Positions 25,230-33,225 of a DNA stretch of 40,066 nt are shown one piece after another (the first letter of the stretch is position 1; each line of letters starts with the position of its first letter). The stretch covers positions 1-40,066 of the forward strand of contig JBILMS010000030.1 in assembly GCA_044375415.1 (NCBI GenBank), written 5' to 3'. The position numbers were made by a program, and so were the translations under genes. The DNA comes from JAWXBG01 sp044375415. Lineage in GTDB: Bacteria > Bacteroidota > Bacteroidia > Flavobacteriales_D > Sanyastnellaceae. The notes beneath the pieces were generated by a model, which did not search any database, had not been told where the DNA came from, and saw only the letters and a list, made by a program, of their open reading frames with translations.

Positions 25230-25799
25230 TTGACCAACTACTTCGCCATATTAGAATTACAGCCAGGTGCTTCGTCCGACGATGTAAAGAATTCGTTTCG
25301 GCATTTGGCTAAAAAGTGGCATCCCGATAGAAACAAGGATCCTCAGTCCACTCGGCGATTTATCGAAATCACGGAGGCATATGAATATTTGATGGACAAC
25401 AATCGTCGAAGTGTTCATGCTTTTATGTTGAACAACAGTCAAAATGTAGATGAAGAGTTGGAGCGCAAGGCTCGGATTTATCAAGAGTGGTATGAGCAAC
25501 ACGCTCAAAGAACCCGCGAAAGAGCCGCCGGTTATGCAAAGGGTGGGTATTCACAGTTCAAGAAAAGTCCGTTGTATCAAGCGGCTATGGCGGTAAGCAA
25601 ATTGTACAATTACTTATTTTTGGCCTTCTGTGTTATCGTTTTGGTTGCACCGATATTAGGTTGGTATAATAATTCAAAGGATCTCCCTATCGACGAAAGA
25701 CAATCTCCGGTTGTTCTTATTTTTCCAATCCTTTTAGGGTTGATATTTGCAGGATTCGGTTACTATTACCTTTTTGTTTTAAAAACAGATGAAGATTGA
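25230..25799 (+). CDS. J-domain (DnaJ-like) membrane protein, TTG start
   Basis: The 189-residue protein has a J domain at 1-57 with the HPD signature in KKWHPDRNKD, the motif that stimulates DnaK ATPase. A charged helical middle (about 70-110) precedes two C-terminal transmembrane helices (about 127-147 and 160-181). It is therefore a membrane-tethered J protein and lacks the Gly/Phe and zinc domains of true DnaJ. The start is TTG 25230: the J domain begins immediately after it and no ATG is available. It lies 8 nt after the preceding stop and its stop is 4 nt before ATG 25804, so the genes are cotranscribed. Confidence 0.88.
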   Translation: MTNYFAILELQPGASSDDVKNSFRHLAKKWHPDRNKDPQSTRRFIEITEAYEYLMDNNRRSVHAFMLNNSQNVDEELERKARIYQEWYEQHAQRTRERAAGYAKGGYSQFKKSPLYQAAMAVSKLYNYLFLAFCVIVLVAPILGWYNNSKDLPIDERQSPVVLIFPILLGLIFAGFGYYYLFVLKTDED

Positions 25800-25803
25800 T
25801 ATT

Positions 25804-27978
25804 ATGAAAAAAATTGTTATTGCTTGTTTCCTTTCCCTTGTCGTTTTGAATTCGAATGCACATGAAGGAATGTGGATTCCTTCTTTGCTCGATGCTGTTT
25901 ATGACGATATGAAAGCTTATGGATTAAAATTGAGTAAAGAAGATTTGTATTCCGTTAATCAATCGAGCTTGAAAGATGCCATCGTTTTGTTCGATGGCAG
26001 GTGTACAGCTGAAGTGGTCTCGGAAAGTGGATTGATCTTCACGAATCATCACTGCGGATACAGCTACATTCAATATCATTCCAGTGTTGAACATGATTAT
26101 CTCACCGACGGGTTTTGGGCTAAGGGGCAAAGTGGTGAATTGGCATGTGAGCAACTCACTGCGACATTTATTGTAAGCATAGAAGATGTGACAGCGGCTA
26201 TGAACCAAGGAATAGAGGATGCTATGCCTGTTGCTGAGATAGAAAAAATTAGAAACGCCAATCGAAAATCCATTGAGAATGCTATTGCAAAGAAAGACGG
26301 TCATGGGGCATATGTGCGAGCATTTAATTATGGAAATCAATTTTTCTTGATGCGCACCAAAACGTATTCAGATGTAAGATTGGTAGGAGCACCGCCTTCT
26401 GTTATCGGTAAATTTGGAGGTGATACAGACAATTGGGTTTGGCCTCGTCATACGGGAGACTTTTCGGTTTTTAGAATTTACGCTGATGAGAATAATGAAC
26501 CGTCTAACTATAGCGAAAACAATAAGCCCTATCGTCCCGGACGTTTTTTACCCATTTCATTGGATGGAGTTAAAGAAGGAGATTTCAGTATGGTCTATGG
26601 TTTCCCGGGTAGAACAGAACATTTTTTGAGCAGTTGGGCGGTAGATTATCTCGTAAACAAATCATTGCCCGTTCGAATTGAAATGCGCGAAACAGTGTTA
26701 GGGGTTCTTGAAGGGGCTATGCGAAGCAGTGATAAAGTAAGGATACAATATGCAGCCAAACAATCTTCTATCAGCAATGCATATAAGAAGTGGATTGGTC
26801 AAGTTCAAGGATTATTGGAGGTAGATGCCTTGTCTGCAAAACAAAGAAGTGAAGCCGAGTTTAAATCAAGGACCATAAATGAGCGTGCTTTTGTAAATTA
26901 TCAGAACGTTCTTCCCGGGCTCGAAGCACTCTATACGAACAATGAAAAATCGAATTTGGCACGAGATGGTTTTTCTGAATACATGAATTACGGACCTGAA
27001 ATTTTCGCATTTGCCTATGGGTTTGATCCATTGCTAAACAATTATGAAAAATTGAAATCAGATGGGAAACTTGTTGAGACGATTAGCGAGTTAAAGAATA
27101 AGGCTCGATTATTTTACAAGAACTTTGATCTCGCAACAGAGAAGAAAATTTTTGAAGCACTAACACCTTTGTACATCGAAAGATTTGATGAGTCGTTCGG
27201 ACCGGTGGTTTTGAAAGCAGAGTTTATGAAAAAGGGAGGAAAGGATATGTTGATGGCGCGTATGTACGACCAAGGATTTTTTGCTGATTCAACACGAGTA
27301 ATGAATTTCTTAAACAATATCAATCCAAAGTCATTCAAGAAAATTAAGGATGATCCGGCATTTAACTTGGCTAAAAGGATGTTTGATATGTACAATACTT
27401 CGGTCAAGCCGGCCTATGCCCTTTTCAATAGTGAGATGGAATTTCTGATGACAAACTATGTAAAGGCCGGACGCGAAATGTCGCTTGGAGGTGATTATTG
27501 GTTTGATGCAAATTCTACTCTGCGTTTATCGTTTGGAAAAGTCGAAGGCAGCGCTCCTAGAGATGGCATGACCTATACTTATTACTCTACGTCGGATGGA
27601 ATTTTAGAAAAAAACCGAAACAAACATCCCGATTTTGAAATCAATTCTCGATTAAAACAATTGCTCGCAGATAAGAATTTCGGTGTTTATGGCGAAAAAG
27701 GAGAGCTGCATGTTTGTTACACCGGTAGCAATCACACGACGGGAGGAAATAGCGGAAGTCCTGCGCTTAATGCAAAAGGCGAGCTGGTAGGAATTAATTT
27801 CGATCGTTCATGGGAGAGTACAATGAGCGATCTTGTCTATAATCCGGAAATCTGTAGAAACATTATGGTTGACATAAGGTACGTTCTATGGGTAATAGAC
27901 GTGTACGCAGAAGCGGACTACCTGCTCAACGAAATGAGACTGATAAAAACCAGCCCGGAGTTGATTGAGATGAATTAG
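25804..27978 (+). CDS. S46 family dipeptidyl peptidase, DPP11-like
   Basis: The 724-residue protein has a signal peptide (1-19, ending SNA). S46 catalytic segments are TNHHC near 81-84, GGDTDNWVWPRHTGDF in the middle and TTGGNSGSP with Ser650. Eighteen residues after the serine comes Arg668 in INFDRSW. In characterised S46 enzymes the residue at this position separates DPP11 (Arg, cleaves after Asp or Glu) from DPP7 (Gly, hydrophobic). The sequence thus points to acidic-residue specificity. Such enzymes release dipeptides in the periplasm for import. ATG 25789 is an alternative start overlapping the J-protein gene. I use 25804, which begins the signal peptide. Confidence 0.92.
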   Translation: MKKIVIACFLSLVVLNSNAHEGMWIPSLLDAVYDDMKAYGLKLSKEDLYSVNQSSLKDAIVLFDGRCTAEVVSESGLIFTNHHCGYSYIQYHSSVEHDYLTDGFWAKGQSGELACEQLTATFIVSIEDVTAAMNQGIEDAMPVAEIEKIRNANRKSIENAIAKKDGHGAYVRAFNYGNQFFLMRTKTYSDVRLVGAPPSVIGKFGGDTDNWVWPRHTGDFSVFRIYADENNEPSNYSENNKPYRPGRFLPISLDGVKEGDFSMVYGFPGRTEHFLSSWAVDYLVNKSLPVRIEMRETVLGVLEGAMRSSDKVRIQYAAKQSSISNAYKKWIGQVQGLLEVDALSAKQRSEAEFKSRTINERAFVNYQNVLPGLEALYTNNEKSNLARDGFSEYMNYGPEIFAFAYGFDPLLNNYEKLKSDGKLVETISELKNKARLFYKNFDLATEKKIFEALTPLYIERFDESFGPVVLKAEFMKKGGKDMLMARMYDQGFFADSTRVMNFLNNINPKSFKKIKDDPAFNLAKRMFDMYNTSVKPAYALFNSEMEFLMTNYVKAGREMSLGGDYWFDANSTLRLSFGKVEGSAPRDGMTYTYYSTSDGILEKNRNKHPDFEINSRLKQLLADKNFGVYGEKGELHVCYTGSNHTTGGNSGSPALNAKGELVGINFDRSWESTMSDLVYNPEICRNIMVDIRYVLWVIDVYAEADYLLNEMRLIKTSPELIEMN

Positions 27979-28008
27979 TAAAGGTCCCGATTAGATCGGA
28001 AGGAGTAA

Positions 28009-28131
28009 TCAGGCCAAGAAGTATATGATGCCAACAGCCAAGGCGAAAAGTGCTATGGCAAACACAACCGGACCTGCGATTTCGTTCTGTTCTGCCTCTT
28101 CATGTGAGTGATGATCGTGTTTTCCTGACAT
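28009..28131 (-). CDS. His-rich single-pass membrane microprotein (40 aa)
   Basis: Reading the minus strand from ATG 28131 to TGA 28009 gives a 40-residue protein. It has a short, charged, His-rich head (MSGKHDHHSHEEAEQNEIAG) and one hydrophobic helix (VVFAIALFALAVGIIYFLA) ending at the stop. It is too short for routine ORF calling. Reality is supported by a near-perfect promoter at 28177-28148, 16 nt upstream, and by the clean signal/anchor architecture. The His cluster could bind metal or heme. Small single-helix subunits of respiratory oxidases have a similar build, but no such genes are nearby. The function is unknown. Confidence 0.72.
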   Translation of the reverse strand: MSGKHDHHSHEEAEQNEIAGPVVFAIALFALAVGIIYFLA

Positions 28132-28147
28132 ACTATTTGTTTTTTGG

Positions 28148-28177
28148 CAAAAGTAGAAGGATTTCTCGTTTTCTCAA
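28148..28177 (-). promoter_or_regulatory. Promoter of the His-rich microprotein gene
   Basis: On the minus strand, TTG at 28177-28175, a 19-nt spacer and TACTTTTG at 28155-28148 match the Bacteroidota consensus exactly. The distance to ATG 28131 is 16 nt. Confidence 0.6.
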
Positions 28178-28310
28178 ATTCCGTTGTAGGATTAAATATT
28201 GACACAAGATTGTCTGCTATTAAGTGTAATTCGTACACACTAGCCTTCCAATAATAGTCTTAAAATGTTAATTTTTGGAGCCAACTTGTTGAAAACCATT
28301 GAAGGGTATT

Positions 28311-28341
28311 TTGACAGGGCGAGGCACTTTGTTTACATTTG
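28311..28341 (+). promoter_or_regulatory. Promoter of the CotH-domain protein gene
   Basis: TTG at 28311-28313, a 20-nt spacer and TACATTTG at 28334-28341 fit the consensus. The implied leader is about 95 nt long and contains a 7-bp hairpin (AGAAAGG with CCTTTCT, about 28364-28393). The rest of 28156-28310 shows nothing I recognise. Confidence 0.55.
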
Positions 28342-28443
28342 ACGATTTGGCGAAAAACCTTAGAAGAAAGGCCACCCTGGAAGCAACCTTTCTGAGCCAC
28401 GAAGTGTTTTGTGTTAGAACCCTTTTTGAAACCATTTTAAGAG

Positions 28444-31400
28444 ATGTTTAAGAAAAAGCTACTTTTTACATTTTTCCTGCTTGGATTCATTTTATCACAT
28501 CGTTCTCAGGTGATTATAAATGAGTTTTCTTTTGCTAATTACAACGATTGGTCTCAAGGTGGAGGCTGGGATGCTGTCTACGAAGACTGGATAGAATTCT
28601 ATAATCCCGGTGGAGCAGCTGTTAACCTTCAAGGATACTGGCTCAGCGACAACGCTTTAAATGTTCAGAAATGGGAGATTCCGGCCGGTGTCAGTGTACC
28701 TGCAGGAGGCTATCTTACCTATTTGATTTCAGGAACAGGAGATTACGATCCAAATTATTTGGGATTCAATAACCGCAATACAAACTTCAAGCTAACACAA
28801 ACGGATGGTGAAGAAATAGTTTTTGCTGACCCAACAGGTGTTGTTCTGGAATCCTATGATTTTGACAACATCACACCCAATCAAGCAAATCATAGTTGGA
28901 CCCGCGTACCGAATGGTTCGGCGACTTGGGTAATTAATACAGATCCTACGCCTGATGCGGCGAATAACGCGGGAACTATTGGAACTAGTTATGCTGACAT
29001 GCCGGAAATGAGCCTGGAAGCGGGTTATTACAATTCAGCAATCAATGTATCAATAACAACAACTGAACCTAGCTCTACCATTTATTATACGCTCGATGGA
29101 TCATTCCCAAATAATGGTTCAAACGTATACGGAGGGCCTATTAATATTAGTGTAACAACTCCGCTGAGAGCTATTGTTTACAGCTCAACTCCCGGGATAT
29201 TGCCGAGTTTTATTGAGACCAATACTTACTTTTTTGGAGTAGATCAACACCAAGTTCCTGTGTATGCCATAACCGGTCCAACCTTATCTGATGGAGCTTG
29301 GGGCGGCGATGAAATGACCACGATTGAAATGTTTGACATTGGCGGGCCATTCATTACAGAAGCGGATGGTGATAGTAACGAACACGGAAATGACTCCAAT
29401 GCATATGATCAGCGAGGTTTTGATATGGTTATTCGAGATGCATTGGGATCTGATAACGAAATTGCTTATCCAATATTTCACCATTCAGACAGAGATGGTT
29501 TTGAAAGAGTAATTTTTAAAGCTGCCGCAAACGACAATTATCCTTTCTCCGGTGGAGCGCATATTAGAGACGCATACTGCCATGAATTGTCAATACTAGG
29601 TGACCTAAAGCTCGATGAGAGAACAACCGAAAGTTGTATCTTGTACATCAATGGTGATTACTGGGGTTTATATGAAGTCCGTGAAAAGGCTGATGATATT
29701 GACTATACTGAATTCTACTATGATCAGCCGGAAGGCTTTGTTGACTTTATAAAAACTTGGGGTGGTACATGGAATGAATATGGAACTGCTACGGATTGGA
29801 ATGATTTGGTTGTTTTCATTACAACCAATGATATGACCGATCAGGCCAACTACGATTATGTATTGACCCAGTATAACACAATCAGTCTTATCGATTACTT
29901 CATCCTCAATGGTTATGTGGTTTGCGCGGATTGGTTGAATTGGAACACTGCATGGTGGAGGGGAAGACATCCTGATGGGGAAGCTAAAAAGTGGAGATAT
30001 GTCTTGTGGGATTTGGACAATACCTTTGGTCATGGTGCGAATTACACCGGGATAGAAGACACAGGTTCCGGAGCCGATCCATGTAATCCTGAGAATTTGG
30101 GAGACCCAGGTGGACAAGGACACGTACCTGTGCTCAATGCGCTATTCGATAATGAGGACTTTTTCTATGATTACATCAATAGATACGCATCTCTATCTAA
30201 TACTATTTTTAGCTGTGAAAGTATGTTAGGCGTTCTGGATAGTATGGTGAATGTGATGCAGCCTGAAATGCAGCGTCAGATCGATCGTTGGGGTGGTAGT
30301 TATGCTCAATGGGAACTGAACGTTGAAGAAATCCGTGATTTTATAGAAGAACGCTGTTCCGATGAGATTATTGGAGGTCTAGAAGATTGTTATGATGTGA
30401 CTGCATTGACCTTAACAGTCTATATCGAAGGGGTGGGTGAAATCGAAGTAAGCTCGGTACCATTAGGTCCGGATGATGCAAATATTAATAACCCTTGGAG
30501 TGGAATCTTCTGGGCAGACATTCCGATTAATCTCGGTCTTCTTTCAGGTGAATGTGGAAGTTTTGCGGGTTGGGAAATCATATCCGGAGACGGTGTATTG
30601 GAAGATCCAAACGATCCGAATACAACGCTTACAATAACAACAGATGTAACACTTCAAGCGACCTTTGTGGTGTCTTCGGAGACGGTTACTGTTGTTACTG
30701 ATGTATTCCCCGCAGGTGCCGGAGTAATTACATTGGATGGTACAGAACAAGTGTCATATCCATTGACGAGTTCATTTGATCTGGGTTCAGTGCACTTCTT
30801 GAGTGTTACTGAAAACGAATGGTTCGAATTTGATCATTGGGAAAGTAACAATACTTCATTTAATCCAAATGAAGATCTAATGGAAATAAGTGTTGAGTCA
30901 TGCTTGAGTGATTCGCTTATAGCTGTATTCAACGAACTTCCTCACTTTACGCTATGTGTTGATGTGTTTCCTGCCGGGGCGGGTACAGTTACCATGAACG
31001 GTACTGAACTTGCGGTTCCACATTGTGAGACCTATGCAGGAGATGTGAACTACAACTTCGCTACTATTCCAAGTGATATTTGGAGTGAGTTTTCACACTG
31101 GGAGATCAACAATCACGTCTTGACGCCCGATGAGTTTAATACAAACATCAGTTTTATTCTTGGAGCCAACGATACTTTGATTGCCGTATATAATGTGTAC
31201 GAACACAGAAACATTACAGTGGTTGTTGAACCTGCTTATTCGGGAACAGTAGCTTTTGGAAGTGGCTTGTTTACAGATTATGTAATGAGCGTTGAGGTTG
31301 CTAAAGATGAAGTTATGCCGTTTAATGCAACACCAAATCCTTATTGGAACTTCGTGAAATGGGAAGCGTTGTATCATTCACCTAACCCGAACACGACAGA

Positions 31401-31752
31401 CAAGGAAATGGGAATTGTGGTTGAATATAACGATACCATTGTAGCTCATTTTGAACCGGATCCATTTGGTGTTTATATTCCAAACTCCTTCTCTCCGAAT
31501 GGCGATGGAGTAAACGATATTTTCATCCCTCAGGGAACAGCGATTGATCCGGATTACTATACTCTCCGCATCTTCAATCGTTGGGGAGAAAAAGTATTTG
31601 AATCTACAGACATCAACAAACCTTGGGATGGAAGTCACCTAGGGGGAGAATACTTCGTAAAGGACGAAGTGTACATCTACTTCCTGGAGTTGCGTTCAGT
31701 ATTCGATGCAACGTACAAAGAGTACACCGGACAGATATTTGTTTTCCGTTAA
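28444..31752 (+). CDS. CotH-kinase and lamin-tail-domain surface protein with T9SS type B sorting domain
   Basis: The 1102-residue protein starts with a signal peptide (about 1-21). A lamin-tail domain follows (about 22-150, VIINEFSFANYNDW start and EDWIEFYNP), then a chitobiase-C-like domain (about 185-255, TIYYTLDGSFP). A CotH-kinase domain comes next (about 320-620), with the conserved WDLDNTFG acidic motif and LYEVREKAD. Four divergent repeats of about 85 residues follow (about 650-1000), sharing 'VFPAGAG..T..GTE' and 'F.HWE..N' phrases, like bacterial InlB-type repeats. The last 95 residues are a type B (CHU_C) sorting domain: IPNSFSPNGDGVND, RIFNRWGEKVFES, then WDGS. CotH proteins phosphorylate spore-coat proteins in Bacillus; the target here is unknown. 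The protein is predicted to be on the cell surface. Confidence 0.9.
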   Translation: MFKKKLLFTFFLLGFILSHRSQVIINEFSFANYNDWSQGGGWDAVYEDWIEFYNPGGAAVNLQGYWLSDNALNVQKWEIPAGVSVPAGGYLTYLISGTGDYDPNYLGFNNRNTNFKLTQTDGEEIVFADPTGVVLESYDFDNITPNQANHSWTRVPNGSATWVINTDPTPDAANNAGTIGTSYADMPEMSLEAGYYNSAINVSITTTEPSSTIYYTLDGSFPNNGSNVYGGPINISVTTPLRAIVYSSTPGILPSFIETNTYFFGVDQHQVPVYAITGPTLSDGAWGGDEMTTIEMFDIGGPFITEADGDSNEHGNDSNAYDQRGFDMVIRDALGSDNEIAYPIFHHSDRDGFERVIFKAAANDNYPFSGGAHIRDAYCHELSILGDLKLDERTTESCILYINGDYWGLYEVREKADDIDYTEFYYDQPEGFVDFIKTWGGTWNEYGTATDWNDLVVFITTNDMTDQANYDYVLTQYNTISLIDYFILNGYVVCADWLNWNTAWWRGRHPDGEAKKWRYVLWDLDNTFGHGANYTGIEDTGSGADPCNPENLGDPGGQGHVPVLNALFDNEDFFYDYINRYASLSNTIFSCESMLGVLDSMVNVMQPEMQRQIDRWGGSYAQWELNVEEIRDFIEERCSDEIIGGLEDCYDVTALTLTVYIEGVGEIEVSSVPLGPDDANINNPWSGIFWADIPINLGLLSGECGSFAGWEIISGDGVLEDPNDPNTTLTITTDVTLQATFVVSSETVTVVTDVFPAGAGVITLDGTEQVSYPLTSSFDLGSVHFLSVTENEWFEFDHWESNNTSFNPNEDLMEISVESCLSDSLIAVFNELPHFTLCVDVFPAGAGTVTMNGTELAVPHCETYAGDVNYNFATIPSDIWSEFSHWEINNHVLTPDEFNTNISFILGANDTLIAVYNVYEHRNITVVVEPAYSGTVAFGSGLFTDYVMSVEVAKDEVMPFNATPNPYWNFVKWEALYHSPNPNTTDKEMGIVVEYNDTIVAHFEPDPFGVYIPNSFSPNGDGVNDIFIPQGTAIDPDYYTLRIFNRWGEKVFESTDINKPWDGSHLGGEYFVKDEVYIYFLELRSVFDATYKEYTGQIFVFR

Positions 31753-31775
31753 TCAGAAGACATTCTACAAATAAT

Positions 31776-31801
31776 AAAAGCCTCGGATTTCCGGGGCTTT
31801 T
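31776..31801 (+). terminator. Terminator of the CotH-domain protein gene
   Basis: An 11-bp stem (AAAAGCC.CGG with CCG.GGCTTTT, one G-T pair) has a 4-nt loop and is followed by TTATTTTAT. It lies 24 nt past the stop codon. Confidence 0.8.
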
Positions 31802-31846
31802 TTATTTTATGAAAGATTATTTAAAAGTCTAGATATTCACTAAGTG

Positions 31847-32161
31847 TTATTCGACTTTTCCATCGATATACAACTCCATGTAACCCATAAAGAACTTCAG
31901 AATAAAGGCACCAAAAAAGAGGGCAGTTAGCAGAAGCTGAATAGTCCTCCAAGGTGTTTTGATCTTGTCGTATCTAGTAATGATATCGAAGAACAAGGAA
32001 ATGATCATGATCAGTTCAAGCACAATCAGAAGGGCCCAATTTTGCTTAGCACTTTCATAAAACGAAGTGAAGAATGAGGGTAAATACTCCCCAAAAAATT
32101 TGGTGGGCAAGTAGAGGATATTGATGATACCCAAAATGATAAGTACAAGGTAGATTAACAT
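31847..32161 (-). CDS. Small integral membrane protein of unknown function
   Basis: The 104-residue protein has three hydrophobic helices (about 2-21, 42-61 and 74-94) joined by short charged loops, and a hydrophilic end (YIDGKVE). I recognise no family. I chose ATG 32161 because the longer frame from TTG 32176 reads through an exact promoter box (TATTTTTG, 32173-32166). That box ends 4 nt before the ATG, so the mRNA is probably leaderless or nearly so. It is downstream of the PorP/SprF-like gene on the same strand but seems to have its own promoter. Confidence 0.75.
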   Translation of the reverse strand: MLIYLVLIILGIINILYLPTKFFGEYLPSFFTSFYESAKQNWALLIVLELIMIISLFFDIITRYDKIKTPWRTIQLLLTALFFGAFILKFFMGYMELYIDGKVE

Positions 32162-32165
32162 GCCG

Positions 32166-32173
32166 CAAAAATA
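32166..32173 (-). promoter_or_regulatory. Candidate -7 box for the small membrane protein gene
   Basis: TATTTTTG on the minus strand matches exactly and ends 4 nt before ATG 32161, predicting a leaderless or near-leaderless transcript. Confidence 0.45.
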
Positions 32174-32206
32174 CAACCGGCATTTGTCGCTTCGATCAAA
32201 TCTAAT

Positions 32207-33223
32207 TTAAAAGAAATCAGGACAATATTTCTTGAGGGGCAAATCATCATTTGCCATGCGTATTAAGTAGATCACGGCAATCTCCAGTCCTCCGCGACCA
32301 TTGCTCGCCGGTTTTAGATTGCTGGTATTGATGTCGTAACTCAATCCTACTTTCCAATCATCGTAACGCATCCCGGCCACCAGGTATCCTGCATCTTTGG
32401 TTCGGAAAAACAGCCCACCGTAAACCGAACGGTAAACAGATCTTTCATTCATTAGGACATAATTTCCCAGACCTCCAATGTTCAGTTCCTTATATTTTCC
32501 TTGGGTGGAAAACAAGACAGAAGGCTGCACATCCCATTTATCATTGATTGGAATGGTGAAATCAGAAAAGAAATTGCTTCGGGGATCCAATCGAACGGTG
32601 GTTACATCAAAAAAACTTTGCTGTGGAGACATAAGGTTGTATAGACTAAGTCCATTGGTACATTTCCAACCTTCAGGCGCTTGATATTGATGAGCCAAAC
32701 CAAGCGATAAATCCGGATAAAATCTTGAATCGCGTTGGAAGTTTTCGTCAGGAGATAGTCCCGGATCGTAAAATATTCCCGTCCATTGATTATCGAATCG
32801 AAGATCCGAATAGTCTATTCCCACAAAATGAAATGATAATCCGATTCCGGCAGAAAAGCTGTGATCAGGATTCGATGCAAGTGGTTTCGAAAGTGCCCCG
32901 GACAAATTGATAGAGGTTGTTTTTAAGCGTGAGTCACCTGCTTTATCATGAGCAAATCCTGCCCCTAAGGAAAGGTTTTTATACTTCTTAATCAGCCCAC
33001 GGCCATCTCCATGTATGGCAAAAGTGCTGTAGGGAAGAGTTACACTTCGCCATTGAGTTCGCTGATTACCAACGATTCGAAGATCAGCATCGAATACCCC
33101 GGTTAGACCTGGATTCAAATTAAAAGGAGCGTCGTTGAATTGAGAGAAATGTATGTCTTGCCCGCGGACCCATGGAGAATCCAATAGAAACGATAGTAAT
33201 ATGAAAAAGGATATCTTTCTCAT
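32207..33223 (-). CDS. PorP/SprF family T9SS-associated outer-membrane protein
   Basis: The 338-residue protein has a signal peptide (about 1-20, ending RGQ) and then the family's opening phrase QDIHFSQFNDAPFNLNPGLTG. Its strands are typical of an outer-membrane barrel, with the later phrases FYPDLSLGLAHQY and the C-terminal YLVAGMRYDDWKVGLSYDI. PorP/SprF-like proteins are encoded with T9SS type B cargo and are needed for secretion or surface attachment of that partner. Here the ATG lies 2 nt after the stop of the 1243-residue type B protein, so this is a cargo-plus-partner operon. The longer frame to 33280 would overlap the cargo gene and is rejected. Confidence 0.92.
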   Translation of the reverse strand: MRKISFFILLSFLLDSPWVRGQDIHFSQFNDAPFNLNPGLTGVFDADLRIVGNQRTQWRSVTLPYSTFAIHGDGRGLIKKYKNLSLGAGFAHDKAGDSRLKTTSINLSGALSKPLASNPDHSFSAGIGLSFHFVGIDYSDLRFDNQWTGIFYDPGLSPDENFQRDSRFYPDLSLGLAHQYQAPEGWKCTNGLSLYNLMSPQQSFFDVTTVRLDPRSNFFSDFTIPINDKWDVQPSVLFSTQGKYKELNIGGLGNYVLMNERSVYRSVYGGLFFRTKDAGYLVAGMRYDDWKVGLSYDINTSNLKPASNGRGGLEIAVIYLIRMANDDLPLKKYCPDFF

Positions 33224-33225
33224 AC

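Noticed and set aside
27979..28008. Short stem CCGAT-TAG-ATCGG between the S46 gene and the microprotein gene as a terminator
   Set aside because: The stem has only 5 bp and no T tract follows, so it is too weak to call.
28053..28238. A 61-residue minus-strand frame overlapping the His-rich microprotein in another frame
   Set aside because: It crosses the promoter at 28177-28148 and lacks a membrane or domain pattern. The 28009-28131 frame has the clear architecture.
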